Shown here: piece by piece, positions 8,684-20,562 of the stretch
Position numbering within the stretch: the first letter of the stretch is position 1
Layout of the letters: each line of letters opens with the position of its first letter
Assembly: GCA_015709715.1 (NCBI GenBank)
Contig: CP054184.1
Span: forward strand, 62,001-126,000
Direction: 5' to 3'
Source of the DNA: Nitrospira sp.
GTDB lineage: Bacteria > Nitrospirota > Nitrospiria > Nitrospirales > Nitrospiraceae
DNA: 64,000 nt
Program-made: the position numbers and the translations under genes
The notes under the pieces: generated by a model
Database searches by the model: none
What the model was told of the DNA's origin: nothing
What the model saw: only the letters and a program-made list of their open reading frames with translations

Positions 8684-8867
8684 GTGTTCCTCCTGGGTGG
8701 TGACGTTCACAGCTGTGACCGCTTCCAAGCAAGAGCTGCACCAAAATGTCAAATTGTGATTTTTCAAATGGTTGCAATGGCTCCTCCGCATACACAGGAT
8801 CGGAAACCCGTCAAGTGACCGGCACAAAAAGGTGCGAGACGACAGTTTTTTGTCGAGTGACCTGCCC

Positions 8868-9581
8868 ATGACTAGGTCTCACTCGGAGCAAGGCATCAGA
8901 AAGTGGCCGGAAATGGAGCGCCCGCGTGAACGGTTGCTACGCGAAGGGGCAGAGACCCTGTCGGACGCGCAGCTCCTGGCGATCCTCTTACGGGTCGGAC
9001 GCCAAGATGCCTCGGCGTTGAATGTGGGGATGGAAGTGCTGGAACGGGTCGGAGGTATCTATGGCTTGATTCACTGTGGGACGGAAGAATTGTGTGCGAT
9101 TCCCGGCGTGGGGCCGGCGAAAGCGGCTCAATTGAAAGCGGCTGTGGAAGTAGGAAAACGCGCGTTGTCCTCACCCTTGACGACAGGAACCAGGATTCAC
9201 TCCAGCGCCGACCTGTTCAAGCATTACCATGCGCGTCTGCGTGACCTCCGGCACGAAATCTTCGCGGTGGTGCTGTTGGATGCGAAACATCAGGTCATTC
9301 GGGATGTCACCATTTCCGAAGGTAGCCTGACCCTAAGTATTGTCCACCCTCGGGAAGTGTTCATTCCGGCCGTGCGGGCCTCCGCGGCGGCGGTCATTTT
9401 TCTACACAACCACCCCAGCGGAGACCCGACGCCCAGTCAGGAAGATCGAGTCCTGACGACCAGGCTGGCCTCGGCCGGGGCGCTCCTGGGAATCCAGGTT
9501 TTAGATCACCTCATTGTGGGGGACGGAACCTATGTCAGTTTCGCAGACCAAGGGTGGTTGAAGCGGGATGGTACGACGTGA
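8868..9581 (+). CDS. radC: RadC family JAB/MPN domain protein
   Basis: The family is named for DNA repair, but its biochemical role is unresolved. From the ATG at 8868 the protein is 237 residues. The N-terminal UPF0758 helix-hairpin-helix part reads ERPRERLLREGAETLSDAQL and IPGVGPAKAAQLKAAVE. The C-terminal JAB domain carries the metalloprotease-like signature HNHPSGDPTPSQED. The open frame continues 32 codons upstream without a convincing ribosome site, so this start is by family alignment. It stands alone between the zinc-ribbon gene and the EF-G paralogue. Confidence 0.9.
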   Translation: MTRSHSEQGIRKWPEMERPRERLLREGAETLSDAQLLAILLRVGRQDASALNVGMEVLERVGGIYGLIHCGTEELCAIPGVGPAKAAQLKAAVEVGKRALSSPLTTGTRIHSSADLFKHYHARLRDLRHEIFAVVLLDAKHQVIRDVTISEGSLTLSIVHPREVFIPAVRASAAAVIFLHNHPSGDPTPSQEDRVLTTRLASAGALLGIQVLDHLIVGDGTYVSFADQGWLKRDGTT

Positions 9582-9668
9582 GCATGCGGATGCAGAAAGG
9601 ATGGTGTCGCGGGCAGCGATCTTTCTAACCAGGCCTACATGGCCGCCGACGTGGCGAAGGAGGTTACT

Positions 9669-11774
9669 ATGCAAGGTCCCTCCCCTGAGTCCATTAGGAA
9701 TGTAGCTGTGGTATCGAATGTGGGTACGGGCAAGACCACGCTCGTGGAAGCCCTAGCTTTCTGTACAGGAACCGTCTCCGTCCCCGGCTCAATCACAGCC
9801 GGCACGACCGTGTCGGATTTCGAGCCCGAAGAGCTTCACCGGCACAGCTCGCTCAGTACGAGCATCCTGCATTGCCCCTACCATGATCACCATCTCAATA
9901 TTCTGGATACTCCAGGGGCGCCGAGTTTGGCGGGGGAAATGCAGTCGGCACTACGTGTGGCGGACGGGGTAGTGCTCGTCATCAATGCTGCCACGGGGCT
10001 GCGAAGCGAGATCCAGCGGTTATGGGGAATGATTCAGGAGGCGGCGCTTCCCTGTCTGGTCTTCGTGAACGGTCTGGACAAAGACGGAACGGTCTTCGAG
10101 CAGATTGTGGAAACGATTGCAAAGGACTTGGACGTCTTGGCCGTGCCCCTGATCGTGCCGAATGCCAGGGGGGCCCAATTGAGCGGTGTGATCGAACTCT
10201 TACAGGATCGTCTGATGACGGCACAGGCCGGTCGGCCTCACGCAACAGCTGGACCGGTGCCGCAGGACTATCAGGATGCGCTCGAGCGCGCCCGGCGAAG
10301 CCTGGTCGAACGGGTGGCCGAAGGCGACGATCAATTGCTGGAGCGTTATGTCACCGATGGGGATCTGGGGCGTGAGGCCCTGCTGGAGGGGGTACGGAGC
10401 CAAACCCACCAATGCCGCCTGCTTCCCGTCGTCGGTGGATCCGCGCTGAAGCAGATCGGGGTTTCGACTTTGCTGGACGCTATGGTGACACTGTTGCCCT
10501 CGCCGATCATGCGTGCTCGGTTCCATCCCATTCACGGTTTCGATCTTCAGCCTGAATCTGCCGCCATCAGCCGTGAGCCCCTGCCGACGGAACCGTTCTC
10601 TGCGCTGGTCTTTAAAACCCTCATCGATCCCTTTGTCGGTCGACTGTCGTATATCCGCCTCTATTCGGGGACGCTTCAGGCCGATAGCGGCTTCTACAAC
10701 TCGACCCGCCAGGTGAAAGAGCGGGGCGGACATCTCTTCTCGATTTTGGGGAAGAAATACACTGTGATCCCTGCCGCTATTGCGGGTGACATCGTCGCAG
10801 TCGGCAAACTGAAGGACAGTTTGACCGGCGATACCCTCTGCGATGAGCACGCGCCCATTCGGTATCCCGGGATCTCCTTTGCGAAGCCGGTGGTGTCCTT
10901 TGCGATCACGCCGAAACAACAGGCGGAGATTGAAAAGGTGAGTTTGGGTCTGCATCGGTTGATTGAGGAGGACCCCAGCTTGGAGTTTCATCGCAACGGG
11001 GAAACGAAGGAGATGGTTCTGGGCGGAAGGGGGCAACTCCACATCGATGTGGCGCTGGAAAAACTCCACCGCAAGTACGGCGCCGAAGTGTCGTTGCACG
11101 CGCCCAGAATCTCCTACCGAGAAACCATTCGGAGTGTTGCGCAGGCGCAGGGAAAATATAAGAAGCAGACGGGGGGACATGGTCAGTACGGAGATTGCTG
11201 GCTGGAAGTCGGACCGGTTCCGCGCGGCCAAGGGTTCGAGTTCGAGAATAAGATCGTCGGTGGAGCTATTCCCAGAAACTTCATTCCGGCGGTGGAAAAA
11301 GGTGTGGTTGAATCCTTGCGGGAGGGGCCGTTGGCCGGCTGTCCCGTCGTCGATGTGCGAGTCACCGTGTATGACGGGTCCTATCATGTCGTGGATTCGT
11401 CCGAGCTGGCCTTCAAAATTGCCGCATCACTGGGTGTGAAAAAGGCTCTTGAGGCCGCCCATCCCGTATTGTTGGAGCCGCTGATGGCGGTGGAGGTGGA
11501 TGTGCCGGCGGATTGTATCGGGGCGGTCATAGGAGATTTGAATGCCCGGCGTGGGAGAATCGTCACGGTAGCGGCGAACGGACATCTGGAAACCATCAAG
11601 GCGTTGGTACCGCAGGCCGAAATGCTGACCTACGCAACGGCGCTCAACTCTCTGACCGGGGGGCAGGGGAGTTACGTCATGGAACACGCACACTACGAGG
11701 AGGTTCCGCGAGAAGTGGCCGTCCGGATCGTGGAGGACCATAAAGCCGCTCACCACGCGGGCGTCGGGTCGTGA
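9669..11774 (+). CDS. Elongation factor G-like GTPase with altered G motifs
   Basis: A 701-residue protein with the full EF-G domain order: G domain, domain II (FSALVFKTLIDPFVGRLSYI), III, IV and V. ATG at 9669 is preceded by GAAGGAGGT, better than the upstream ATG at 9639. It belongs to the EF-G-like (EF-G2) group, marked by GTTVSDFEPEE in switch I. Several nucleotide-site residues depart from canonical EF-G. The P-loop has Ser16 where Gly is usual (SNVGTGKTT). DTPG is followed by Ala84 where canonical EF-G has its catalytic His. G4 reads NGLD (134-137) where NKxD is expected. Domain IV is well kept (GGHGQYGDCWLEV). It may bind ribosomes but hydrolyse GTP slowly, or serve a stress or hibernation role (inference). 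Confidence 0.88.
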   Translation: MQGPSPESIRNVAVVSNVGTGKTTLVEALAFCTGTVSVPGSITAGTTVSDFEPEELHRHSSLSTSILHCPYHDHHLNILDTPGAPSLAGEMQSALRVADGVVLVINAATGLRSEIQRLWGMIQEAALPCLVFVNGLDKDGTVFEQIVETIAKDLDVLAVPLIVPNARGAQLSGVIELLQDRLMTAQAGRPHATAGPVPQDYQDALERARRSLVERVAEGDDQLLERYVTDGDLGREALLEGVRSQTHQCRLLPVVGGSALKQIGVSTLLDAMVTLLPSPIMRARFHPIHGFDLQPESAAISREPLPTEPFSALVFKTLIDPFVGRLSYIRLYSGTLQADSGFYNSTRQVKERGGHLFSILGKKYTVIPAAIAGDIVAVGKLKDSLTGDTLCDEHAPIRYPGISFAKPVVSFAITPKQQAEIEKVSLGLHRLIEEDPSLEFHRNGETKEMVLGGRGQLHIDVALEKLHRKYGAEVSLHAPRISYRETIRSVAQAQGKYKKQTGGHGQYGDCWLEVGPVPRGQGFEFENKIVGGAIPRNFIPAVEKGVVESLREGPLAGCPVVDVRVTVYDGSYHVVDSSELAFKIAASLGVKKALEAAHPVLLEPLMAVEVDVPADCIGAVIGDLNARRGRIVTVAANGHLETIKALVPQAEMLTYATALNSLTGGQGSYVMEHAHYEEVPREVAVRIVEDHKAAHHAGVGS

Positions 11775-11814
11775 TCGCGAGCGATCCACTCACGTCTGAG
11801 TCGCATGAGCGGGC

Positions 11815-13215
11815 TCAGTGATCGGCCGGCTTGAGAACGACGTAAAACGCACGCCCTTCGCGCAAGACGCGCAGCAGGACCGTATCGCCTCGTCTGACTT
11901 TGGAGACGGCCACGGTGAACTCGCCGACGGTGCCGACGTCGACTCGGTTGACTTCCTTCACCAGGTCGCCCTCGCGCAGGCCCTCTGCTTGGGCGAGGCT
12001 CCCGGGCTCCACCTTCGAGATCAGCACTCCTCTGCTTTCATTCAAATGAAACTTGTCGGCGAGTCCTGCGGTCAAGTCCTGGACGTCGATGCCGAGTTTC
12101 ACTTCTGACCGGGATTGCGGCAGGGAGGCCGTCACGACCGAGTCTCGTCGCTCGCTCAATGCGACATTCAGGGTCAGGCGCTTACCGTCCCGTACGACCT
12201 GCACGTTCGTCGTCGAGCCAGGTTCCAATCCTGCGACCAAGCGCGAGAGTTTGTTCGGCGTATCCACCAGCGCGCCGTCGACTTTGGTGATGACATCGCC
12301 GGGCTTGATTCCGGCGATGGCGGCAGGATCGCGTTCGAACACCTCGTTGACCAGGACGCCTTCGTTTTCCTCCACGCCGAATTTCTTGGCTAAATCCGGA
12401 GTCAAGGGTTGCAGCCCGACGCCTAACCAGGCTCGGGTGACCCTGCCTTTCGTGATCAGTTGGTGCATGACCTGTTTGGCCATATTGGATGGAATGGCGA
12501 AGCCAATGCCCTGTGCGAAATTGATGATGGCGGTGTTGATCCCGATGATTTCGCCGCGCAGGTTGAAGAGGGGGCCGCCGGAGTTGCCTGGGTTGATGGA
12601 GGCGTCGGTCTGAATAAAGTTCTCGTAGCGGGACAAGTTGATGTTTTCTCGGCCGATCCCGCTCACCACGCCGAGCGTCACGGTTCGATCCAAGCCGAAG
12701 GGATTTCCGACGGCCAGTACCCATTGCCCCACCTTCACACCGCTGGAGTCGCCGAAGCGGGCGGAGGGGAGGGGGTGGTCGGCAGTCACTTTCAGAACCG
12801 CCAGATCAGTATCGGGGTCCTTTCCGATGACCTGGGCGAACAATTTGCTTTTGTCGGACAGGCGGACCTCGACCTCCGTCGCATCACCGACGACATGGTT
12901 GTTGGTGATAATGTGGCCGTTTGGGTCGACGATCACACCGGAGCCGGATCCGGTCGAATTGCGTTCACCGGCCACCTCGCGGGAGCGCCCTGGGACTTGC
13001 ACCGGGAAAATGCTTACGACTGAGGGTTTCGCTTCCTCGGCCAGGTCCGTGATGACCGTCTGGAGGTCTTCCAGGAGTCGCAAACCAGGGGAGTCCTTAC
13101 GGGCAGCGAGGCCCGGCTCAGGCCCGGCAAGAACGGTCGTTGCACTGCCGAGCCATCCGCACAGCAGAATCAGACTGAAAAAGAGCGTTGAGACAGTGGG
13201 ACGAGGTCTGGTCAT
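11815..13215 (-). CDS. HtrA/DegP family periplasmic serine protease with two PDZ domains
   Basis: Periplasmic quality-control protease and chaperone. The ATG at 13215 has an AGGAG 9 nt upstream and gives a clean signal peptide (ends near VLA at residue 30); total 466 residues. The trypsin-like domain holds the catalytic triad His107 (TNNHVVG), Asp137 (DTDLAVLKV) and Ser212 (NPGNSGGPLF). Two PDZ domains follow, with AWLGVGLQPLTPDLAKKFGV and LGIDVQDLTAGLADKF at their starts. It is the last gene of the minus-strand envelope run, 80 bp after the TrkA-C-like gene. An imperfect hairpin lies in its leader. Confidence 0.94.
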   Translation of the reverse strand: MTRPRPTVSTLFFSLILLCGWLGSATTVLAGPEPGLAARKDSPGLRLLEDLQTVITDLAEEAKPSVVSIFPVQVPGRSREVAGERNSTGSGSGVIVDPNGHIITNNHVVGDATEVEVRLSDKSKLFAQVIGKDPDTDLAVLKVTADHPLPSARFGDSSGVKVGQWVLAVGNPFGLDRTVTLGVVSGIGRENINLSRYENFIQTDASINPGNSGGPLFNLRGEIIGINTAIINFAQGIGFAIPSNMAKQVMHQLITKGRVTRAWLGVGLQPLTPDLAKKFGVEENEGVLVNEVFERDPAAIAGIKPGDVITKVDGALVDTPNKLSRLVAGLEPGSTTNVQVVRDGKRLTLNVALSERRDSVVTASLPQSRSEVKLGIDVQDLTAGLADKFHLNESRGVLISKVEPGSLAQAEGLREGDLVKEVNRVDVGTVGEFTVAVSKVRRGDTVLLRVLREGRAFYVVLKPADH

Positions 13216-13231
13216 GGGGAGCATCTCCTGC

Positions 13232-13255
13232 AACGGTACCGGTACCAGTGCCGTT
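13232..13255 (-). repeat. Imperfect inverted repeat in the htrA leader
   Basis: The 24 bases from AACGG to CCGTT pair with themselves with one mismatch and one wobble, and contain two adjoining GGTACC units. It ends 8 bp before the AGGAG that serves the ATG at 13215. It could be an operator or an mRNA hairpin affecting start-site access; nothing further supports either. Confidence 0.4.
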
Positions 13256-13294
13256 ACAGAATACCAGATTCCTGTTTTACGACGGAAGCGTGGG

Positions 13295-13912
13295 TCAAGC
13301 GGACTTGGAGGCAGCGGCGGTCTGGAATAGGGGGAGGCATCGTGCGAGGTCTTGACGAAGCCCGACCAGGACGACGATGTCGTCGGCACGAAGCGTGAGG
13401 CTGTCTGACAGAAGGAGGAGGAAGGGCCCGCGAAAGACCGCTACCGGCCTCGTGGTGGGACCAAACTCGAATTCGCCCAGCGGGTGCCCAACGATGGGCG
13501 CGCCTTTTGCGACGGTCACTCGTTCAAAGGCTGCATCGCGGAGACCCAGGTCACGTTGGATCGCCAGCAGTTCTTCTTGGGCCAATTCAACCTTCAGCTC
13601 TCGAATGTGGTTCTCGATCTGCGTGAGAGCGGCTCGCTGTGCCGAGATGCGCTCGGCCGCGACCCGAAGGGTTTCGTTCGATGGAGAAGTTTCGGATCGG
13701 TTCGCCGGATCAACCGGCTCGGCGATGGACCGACCGACATCCCGGTGAATCAGGTGGATGTGATGCAGGATATTCGTGGCCTGGCCGTGGAGGCGCAGAA
13801 CCTGGACCTTCCGATTCACACGCTCGGCGATGGCAACGACGATTTCATAGAACGCGGTACCGGTCAGCGAGAGTTCTTTTCGAAGGCGGGCAAGAAGCTC
13901 AAAGGCAGGCAT
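13295..13912 (-). CDS. Hypothetical protein with coiled coil and TrkA-C-like domain
   Basis: A 205-residue soluble protein with no signal peptide. Residues ~75-125 form a likely coiled coil (AAERISAQRAALTQIENHIR). Residues ~125-200 resemble a TrkA-C (RCK C-terminal) module: FERVTVAKGAPIVGHPLGEF, then LRADDIVVLVGLRQDLARCL. Such modules bind small ligands and regulate ion channels or antiporters, but no channel gene is adjacent. It sits between plsY and the htrA gene, same strand, and may be co-transcribed with them. Function unknown. Confidence 0.65.
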   Translation of the reverse strand: MPAFELLARLRKELSLTGTAFYEIVVAIAERVNRKVQVLRLHGQATNILHHIHLIHRDVGRSIAEPVDPANRSETSPSNETLRVAAERISAQRAALTQIENHIRELKVELAQEELLAIQRDLGLRDAAFERVTVAKGAPIVGHPLGEFEFGPTTRPVAVFRGPFLLLLSDSLTLRADDIVVLVGLRQDLARCLPLFQTAAASKSA

Positions 13913-13941
13913 GGGATAAATGTCTGATAAGATGTATTATG

Positions 13942-14544
13942 TTAACTTGTCTGTCCGATTCGGGATTCGGTTCCGCTCCACAAGCGGATCAGGTTGTCCC
14001 TGTGTCTGATCCAAATCAGGAGGCTTACCAAGCCCGCAAAGCCGATAAACAACCAGGATCGATGGGCAATCAACGCCACCAACGGAAACGCCGCGAACGC
14101 AAGCAGGGCTCCTCCTGAGGAGTACTTCCACAAAAACACGGCACCGATCCAGAGCAGCATAAGCGTGAGCCCGATCCACGGCGCCACGCCCAACACGGCT
14201 CCCAAGGCCGTGGCCACCCCCTTGCCTCCTTTGAAGCGCAAGAAAACCGAATGCAGATGACCGAGGATCGAAGCCAGCGCAACGAGCAGAATAGAGCTTT
14301 CCTCCGCAAGCCAGAGGGTGGCCGCCCAACCGGCCAACCAGCCCTTGCCGATATCCCCGATGAGAGTCAGGATGCCGGCCGTTTTGCCGCTGACGCGAAG
14401 GACGTTTGTGAAGCCGACATTGTGGCTCCCGGCCGTCCGTGGATCGGCCATGCCAAGCAGCCGCGACACCACCACACCGAACGGAACGGATCCCAAGGTA
14501 TAGGCAAGTAGGACGAGGAACCAGACGAACCAGGAACTATCCAT
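13942..14544 (-). CDS. plsY: Glycerol-3-phosphate acyltransferase PlsY
   Basis: Acylates glycerol-3-phosphate from acyl-phosphate to make lysophosphatidic acid in the inner membrane. The 200-residue polytopic protein has five likely membrane segments. It shows the three PlsY signature loops: GSVPFGVVVSRLLG, the DPRTAGSHNVGFTNVLR stretch and HLHSVFLRFKGGKGVATALG. The gene lies 20 bp downstream of pgsA, which joins two phospholipid genes. Confidence 0.95.
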   Translation of the reverse strand: MDSSWFVWFLVLLAYTLGSVPFGVVVSRLLGMADPRTAGSHNVGFTNVLRVSGKTAGILTLIGDIGKGWLAGWAATLWLAEESSILLVALASILGHLHSVFLRFKGGKGVATALGAVLGVAPWIGLTLMLLWIGAVFLWKYSSGGALLAFAAFPLVALIAHRSWLFIGFAGLVSLLIWIRHRDNLIRLWSGTESRIGQTS

Positions 14545-14564
14545 GATCGCCGATCGCTAAGCTC

Positions 14565-15179
14565 CTACAATCCCTTCGTCCCGATCTGCCGCCAAAAGCT
14601 CCACACATATTGAGCCCCTGAGACATAGCCGAGCATGAGGGAAAGGTAGAGGGTGACGATGCCGGCCAGATGGAGATTGCCGATCGCTTCGACGACGGTG
14701 CCTTCCAGGATGAGTAAGACGAGGGCAATGACCTGTAACGCCATCTTATACTTCCCAGTAGTTTCGGCGGAGATGATGACCCCTTCGGTCGCCGCGATGG
14801 CGCGAATCCCTGTCACCGCGACCTCTCGGGCGATGATCAAGATGGCCACCAATGCGCTGACTCGGTCGACCTGAACGAGCAGGATCAAGGCCGAGAGGAC
14901 CAGCAGCTTATCTGCGATGGGATCCATCAAGCGTCCAAGTTTGGTGATTTGACCAGTCTTCCGCGCCACATATCCGTCAAGGAGGTCCGTTACAGCGGCC
15001 ACTACGAAGATGAGGGCTGCTGAGAGCGCGCGATCCGGGGTCGGGTCCATCAGGAGGAGGACGAAGACAGGGATAAGCAGAATTCGAACAAAGGTGAGGA
15101 CATTGGGCAGGTTGATGTTGCTTTCCTGGCCCGCAGCCCGCATCAGCAGGAGTCCGGCTTGTTTCCAGTTCTCGCCCAT
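14565..15179 (-). CDS. pgsA: CDP-diacylglycerol-glycerol-3-phosphate phosphatidyltransferase
   Basis: Makes phosphatidylglycerol-phosphate in the inner membrane. The CDP-alcohol phosphatidyltransferase motif is complete: DLLDGYVARKTGQITKLGRL followed by MDPIADK, giving D-x2-D-G-x2-A-R-x8-G-x3-D-x3-D. About 4-6 membrane segments follow. The start is uncertain: ATG at 15179 (204 residues) is used here. An ATG at 15143 lies closer to the conserved NLPNVLTFVRI and a TTG exists at 15221; none has a strong ribosome site. Just downstream of kdsD, upstream of plsY. Confidence 0.9.
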   Translation of the reverse strand: MGENWKQAGLLLMRAAGQESNINLPNVLTFVRILLIPVFVLLLMDPTPDRALSAALIFVVAAVTDLLDGYVARKTGQITKLGRLMDPIADKLLVLSALILLVQVDRVSALVAILIIAREVAVTGIRAIAATEGVIISAETTGKYKMALQVIALVLLILEGTVVEAIGNLHLAGIVTLYLSLMLGYVSGAQYVWSFWRQIGTKGL

Positions 15180-15213
15180 GGTCGTGTCTGGGTAAGTTTC
15201 TCGGGTGATACCG

Positions 15214-16251
15214 CTACACAATGCCGTTTTTTAGCAGGTCATGCAAGTGGATGACACCGGCCAACCGGTTGGGCGGCTCCATGACGACCAAGGACGTGAT
15301 GGAGAACCGTTCCATCAATGCGACAGCCGCGGTCGCCAGTTCATCCGGACCGATGGTCTTGGGATTGCGGCTGGCCAGATCGCCGGCTGTCACCTTGCTG
15401 AAGTCTCCGCCCCGCTGAATGAATCGACGCAGGTCTCCGTCGGTGACGATGCCATAGAGTGCGCCCTCTCCGTCCAGCACCGTGGTCATCCCGAGCTTTT
15501 TGGACGTCATCTCCAGAATGGTGTCGGCGCCCGACACGTCGAAACGGACTCGAGGGAGGTGCGTTCCTTGCTGCATCAGGTCGCGGACCTTGACCAGCAG
15601 GCGCCGGCCGAGAGTCCCGCCCGGGTGGAATTGCGCGAAATCGTCTTGTTTGAATCCGCGTTTCTGGAGGAGGGCCACCGCCAGGGCATCTCCCATGGCC
15701 AGGGTGGCCGTCGTGCTGGCGGTCGGTGCCAAGCCCAATGGGCAAGCCTCCTCGTGGACGGAAATATCCAGGGTCACATCGCTGGTCTTGGCGAGCGAGG
15801 AGTTCATATTGCCCGTCATCGCCACCACCGGGACGTTCATCCGTTTGACGAACGGCAGGAGTTGCAGCACTTCCTGTGTTTCGCCGCTGTTTGAAATGGC
15901 GATCAAGGCATCTCGCTTGGCCAGCATGCCCAGATCCCCATGCACACCCTCCGCGGGATGCAGAAAGAACGAAGGCGTGCCGGTGCTGGCGAGCGTCGCG
16001 GCGATTTTCTGGCCGATGAGTCCCGACTTGCCCATGCCGGAGATGACGACCTTCCCTTGGCAGTCATACAGATATGTCACTGCCTGGGCGAATCGGCCGT
16101 CCAAGCGAGCCGTCAAATCCAGCACTGCCCGCGCCTCGATTTCCAAGACACGTCTCCCCTCCTTCACGCTGGGGTCGACCGTGGCGTCCTGGGCGGGCTG
16201 AGCGCCGACTGAAGCGGTTACCGGATCGGTTGTGCTGCGGCTGCGTCCCAT
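15214..16251 (-). CDS. kdsD: Arabinose-5-phosphate isomerase (KpsF/GutQ family)
   Basis: Converts ribulose-5-phosphate to arabinose-5-phosphate, the first step of Kdo synthesis. The 345-residue protein has an SIS domain ([35 protein letters not shown]) and then two CBS domains (about residues 220-340, with [11 protein letters not shown]). Its first 34 bp overlap the end of kdsA, so they are translationally coupled. The N-terminal ~30 residues are not conserved-looking, and a later start is possible. It is part of the lepA-plsY run with kdsA, kdsB and pyrG. Confidence 0.93.
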   Translation of the reverse strand: MGRSRSTTDPVTASVGAQPAQDATVDPSVKEGRRVLEIEARAVLDLTARLDGRFAQAVTYLYDCQGKVVISGMGKSGLIGQKIAATLASTGTPSFFLHPAEGVHGDLGMLAKRDALIAISNSGETQEVLQLLPFVKRMNVPVVAMTGNMNSSLAKTSDVTLDISVHEEACPLGLAPTASTTATLAMGDALAVALLQKRGFKQDDFAQFHPGGTLGRRLLVKVRDLMQQGTHLPRVRFDVSGADTILEMTSKKLGMTTVLDGEGALYGIVTDGDLRRFIQRGGDFSKVTAGDLASRNPKTIGPDELATAAVALMERFSITSLVVMEPPNRLAGVIHLHDLLKNGIV

Positions 16252-17066
16252 ATGCGCACCACCCGTTCGAGCAAGGCTTGAAGAGAACCAAGCGGCACCA
16301 TGTTCGGTCCGTCCGAAAGGGCAGAATCCGGATCAGGGTGCACCTCCATGAAAAATCCGTCGCATCCGGCCCCGGCCGCGGCGCAGGCCAACGGTTCGAC
16401 GAATTCGCGCTGTCCGCTGGACGTCGTGCCTCCACCGCCGGGGAGTTGCACGCTGTGGGTCGCATCGAACACCACCGGATAGCCGAACCGGCGCATGATC
16501 GGAAAGGAGCGCATGTCCACGACCAGGTTGTTATACCCGAACGATGAACCCCGTTCGGTGAGGATGATCCGACGATTGCCGCTGTCTTCCACTTTCTTGA
16601 CGGCGTTGCCCATTTCCGCGGGCGAAAGGAATTGCCCTTTCTTGATGTTAACGACTTTGCCGGTTTGGGCCGCGGCGATCAGTAGATCCGTCTGGCGGCA
16701 GAGAAACGCGGGAATTTGGAGGACGTCAACCACCTCACCAGCGACGGCAGCCTGTTCTTCCGTGTGGACATCCGTCAAGACCGGCAGACCGAGCTCGTCT
16801 TTCACCTTCTTGAGCACGGCCAAGCCCTTCTCGATGCCTGGTCCGCGAAAAGACGTGATGGACGTTCGGTTGGCCTTGTCGAACGACGACTTGAACAGGT
16901 ACGGCATCCCGATCGCTCTCGCGATGCCGGCAATCCGTGCCGCCGTCTCCATGACGAGTCGTTCGTCTTCGATCACACAGGGACCTGCGATCAAAAACGG
17001 CCGATTCCCCGCCCCGATTTTAAACGTTCCAAGTTCGACTTCGTACGCCATAGTCTCCGGCTTCAC
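16218..17066 (-). CDS. kdsA: 3-deoxy-8-phosphooctulonate synthase (Kdo-8-P synthase)
   Basis: Condenses arabinose-5-phosphate with phosphoenolpyruvate to form Kdo-8-phosphate. The 282-residue length is normal. Recognisable stretches are [61 protein letters not shown] and [13 protein letters not shown] second Met at residue 6 (MAYEVELG) could be the true start. It is followed by kdsD with a 34-bp overlap and preceded by pyrG. Confidence 0.96.
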   Translation of the reverse strand: MKPETMAYEVELGTFKIGAGNRPFLIAGPCVIEDERLVMETAARIAGIARAIGMPYLFKSSFDKANRTSITSFRGPGIEKGLAVLKKVKDELGLPVLTDVHTEEQAAVAGEVVDVLQIPAFLCRQTDLLIAAAQTGKVVNIKKGQFLSPAEMGNAVKKVEDSGNRRIILTERGSSFGYNNLVVDMRSFPIMRRFGYPVVFDATHSVQLPGGGGTTSSGQREFVEPLACAAAGAGCDGFFMEVHPDPDSALSDGPNMVPLGSLQALLERVVRIWDAAAAQPIR

Positions 17067-17095
17067 AGGGATCGCAGGATGTTCAGCACCTCAGC

Positions 17096-19499
<2,404 letters not shown>

Positions 19500-19500
19500 G

Positions 19501-20562
19501 TCAGGCCTGTCCCAAGGCATCGATCAATTGCGGGGCGGTCACTGTGGCGGTCCCGACCATGCCCACGACGACGCCAGCGGCTTGGTTGGCCAAGATGGCG
19601 GCATCGCGTATGGGGGCTCCCGTCGAGAGGGCGAGCGCCAGGGTCCCCACCACGGTGTCCCCCGCGCCGGTGACGTCAAACACCTGTCGCGCACGCGTCG
19701 GGATGTGCCACTGGTCGCCGTGCCCTTGGTAAAGACTCATGCCGCGCTCCCCGCGCGTCACCAGCACGGCGTCGCAGCCCAGCCGCTGATGCAGGATCGT
19801 CCCGGCTTGATTGATCGCCTGGTCGTCTTCGCCGTGCACGCCTGTGGCTTGGGTGGCTTCCAGATGATTCGGGGTGACCACCGTCACCCCCTTGTAAAAG
19901 CTGAAATGCTCGACCTTGGGGTCCACGACGATGGGAATTTTGCGCTGACGGGCCAACCGAGTCAACTCCGCCATCAGCGATGTGGTGACCACACCCTTGG
20001 CGTAGTCGGACACCACCAGGCAGGAGAGCTCTTTGAGTCGGGACTCGACATACCGAAGGATGCGTCGCTGAAGCGTCTTCGACAGTTCGTTGCGACGTTC
20101 GATATCATAGCGGACGATCTGTTGGTTGTGGGCCACGACGCGGGTTTTGCGGGTCGTCGGGCGATCCTGATCGATCACGACCCCGCCGCGATGTTGCCGG
20201 CGCCCGCCCAACTCCTTCAGCAGGAGCCGTCCGCTCTCATCAGCTCCGATCACTCCGCAGAGGTCAGCCTGTCCGCCGAGCGCGAGAATGTTGTTGAAGA
20301 CATTGGCCGCTCCACCCAATTTGAGCGACTCGGATTCCACATGCACGACAGGAACCGGTGCTTCGGGAGAAATCCGGCTTACCCGGCCCCACACATAATG
20401 GTCGAGGATCAAGTCCCCGATTACGAGCACGCTGGCTCCTGGAAAGCGACGCACGCAGGCCGCCAACGCGTCCTGGTCGAACCCAGGCCTGCTCGGCTGG
20501 GCCGGACTCGGTGTCGCGCGCCCTACCGAATGGCTTTTCCGAATCGTTCCCATCGTACCCAT
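19501..20562 (-). CDS. rfaE1: D-glycero-beta-D-manno-heptose-7-phosphate kinase
   Basis: Phosphorylates heptose-7-phosphate at C1 in ADP-heptose synthesis. It is a PfkB-fold sugar kinase of about 353 residues with VLVIGDLILDHYVWGRVSRI, PEAPVPVVHVE, LGGAANVFNNILALGG and the kinase signature FDVTGAGDTVVGTLALAL. It equals only the first domain of E. coli HldE; the nucleotidyltransferase half is absent and must be encoded elsewhere. The start is uncertain (ATG 20562 or 20553, TTG 20595); all overlap the lepB 3' end. Confidence 0.9.
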   Translation of the reverse strand: MGTMGTIRKSHSVGRATPSPAQPSRPGFDQDALAACVRRFPGASVLVIGDLILDHYVWGRVSRISPEAPVPVVHVESESLKLGGAANVFNNILALGGQADLCGVIGADESGRLLLKELGGRRQHRGGVVIDQDRPTTRKTRVVAHNQQIVRYDIERRNELSKTLQRRILRYVESRLKELSCLVVSDYAKGVVTTSLMAELTRLARQRKIPIVVDPKVEHFSFYKGVTVVTPNHLEATQATGVHGEDDQAINQAGTILHQRLGCDAVLVTRGERGMSLYQGHGDQWHIPTRARQVFDVTGAGDTVVGTLALALSTGAPIRDAAILANQAAGVVVGMVGTATVTAPQLIDALGQA

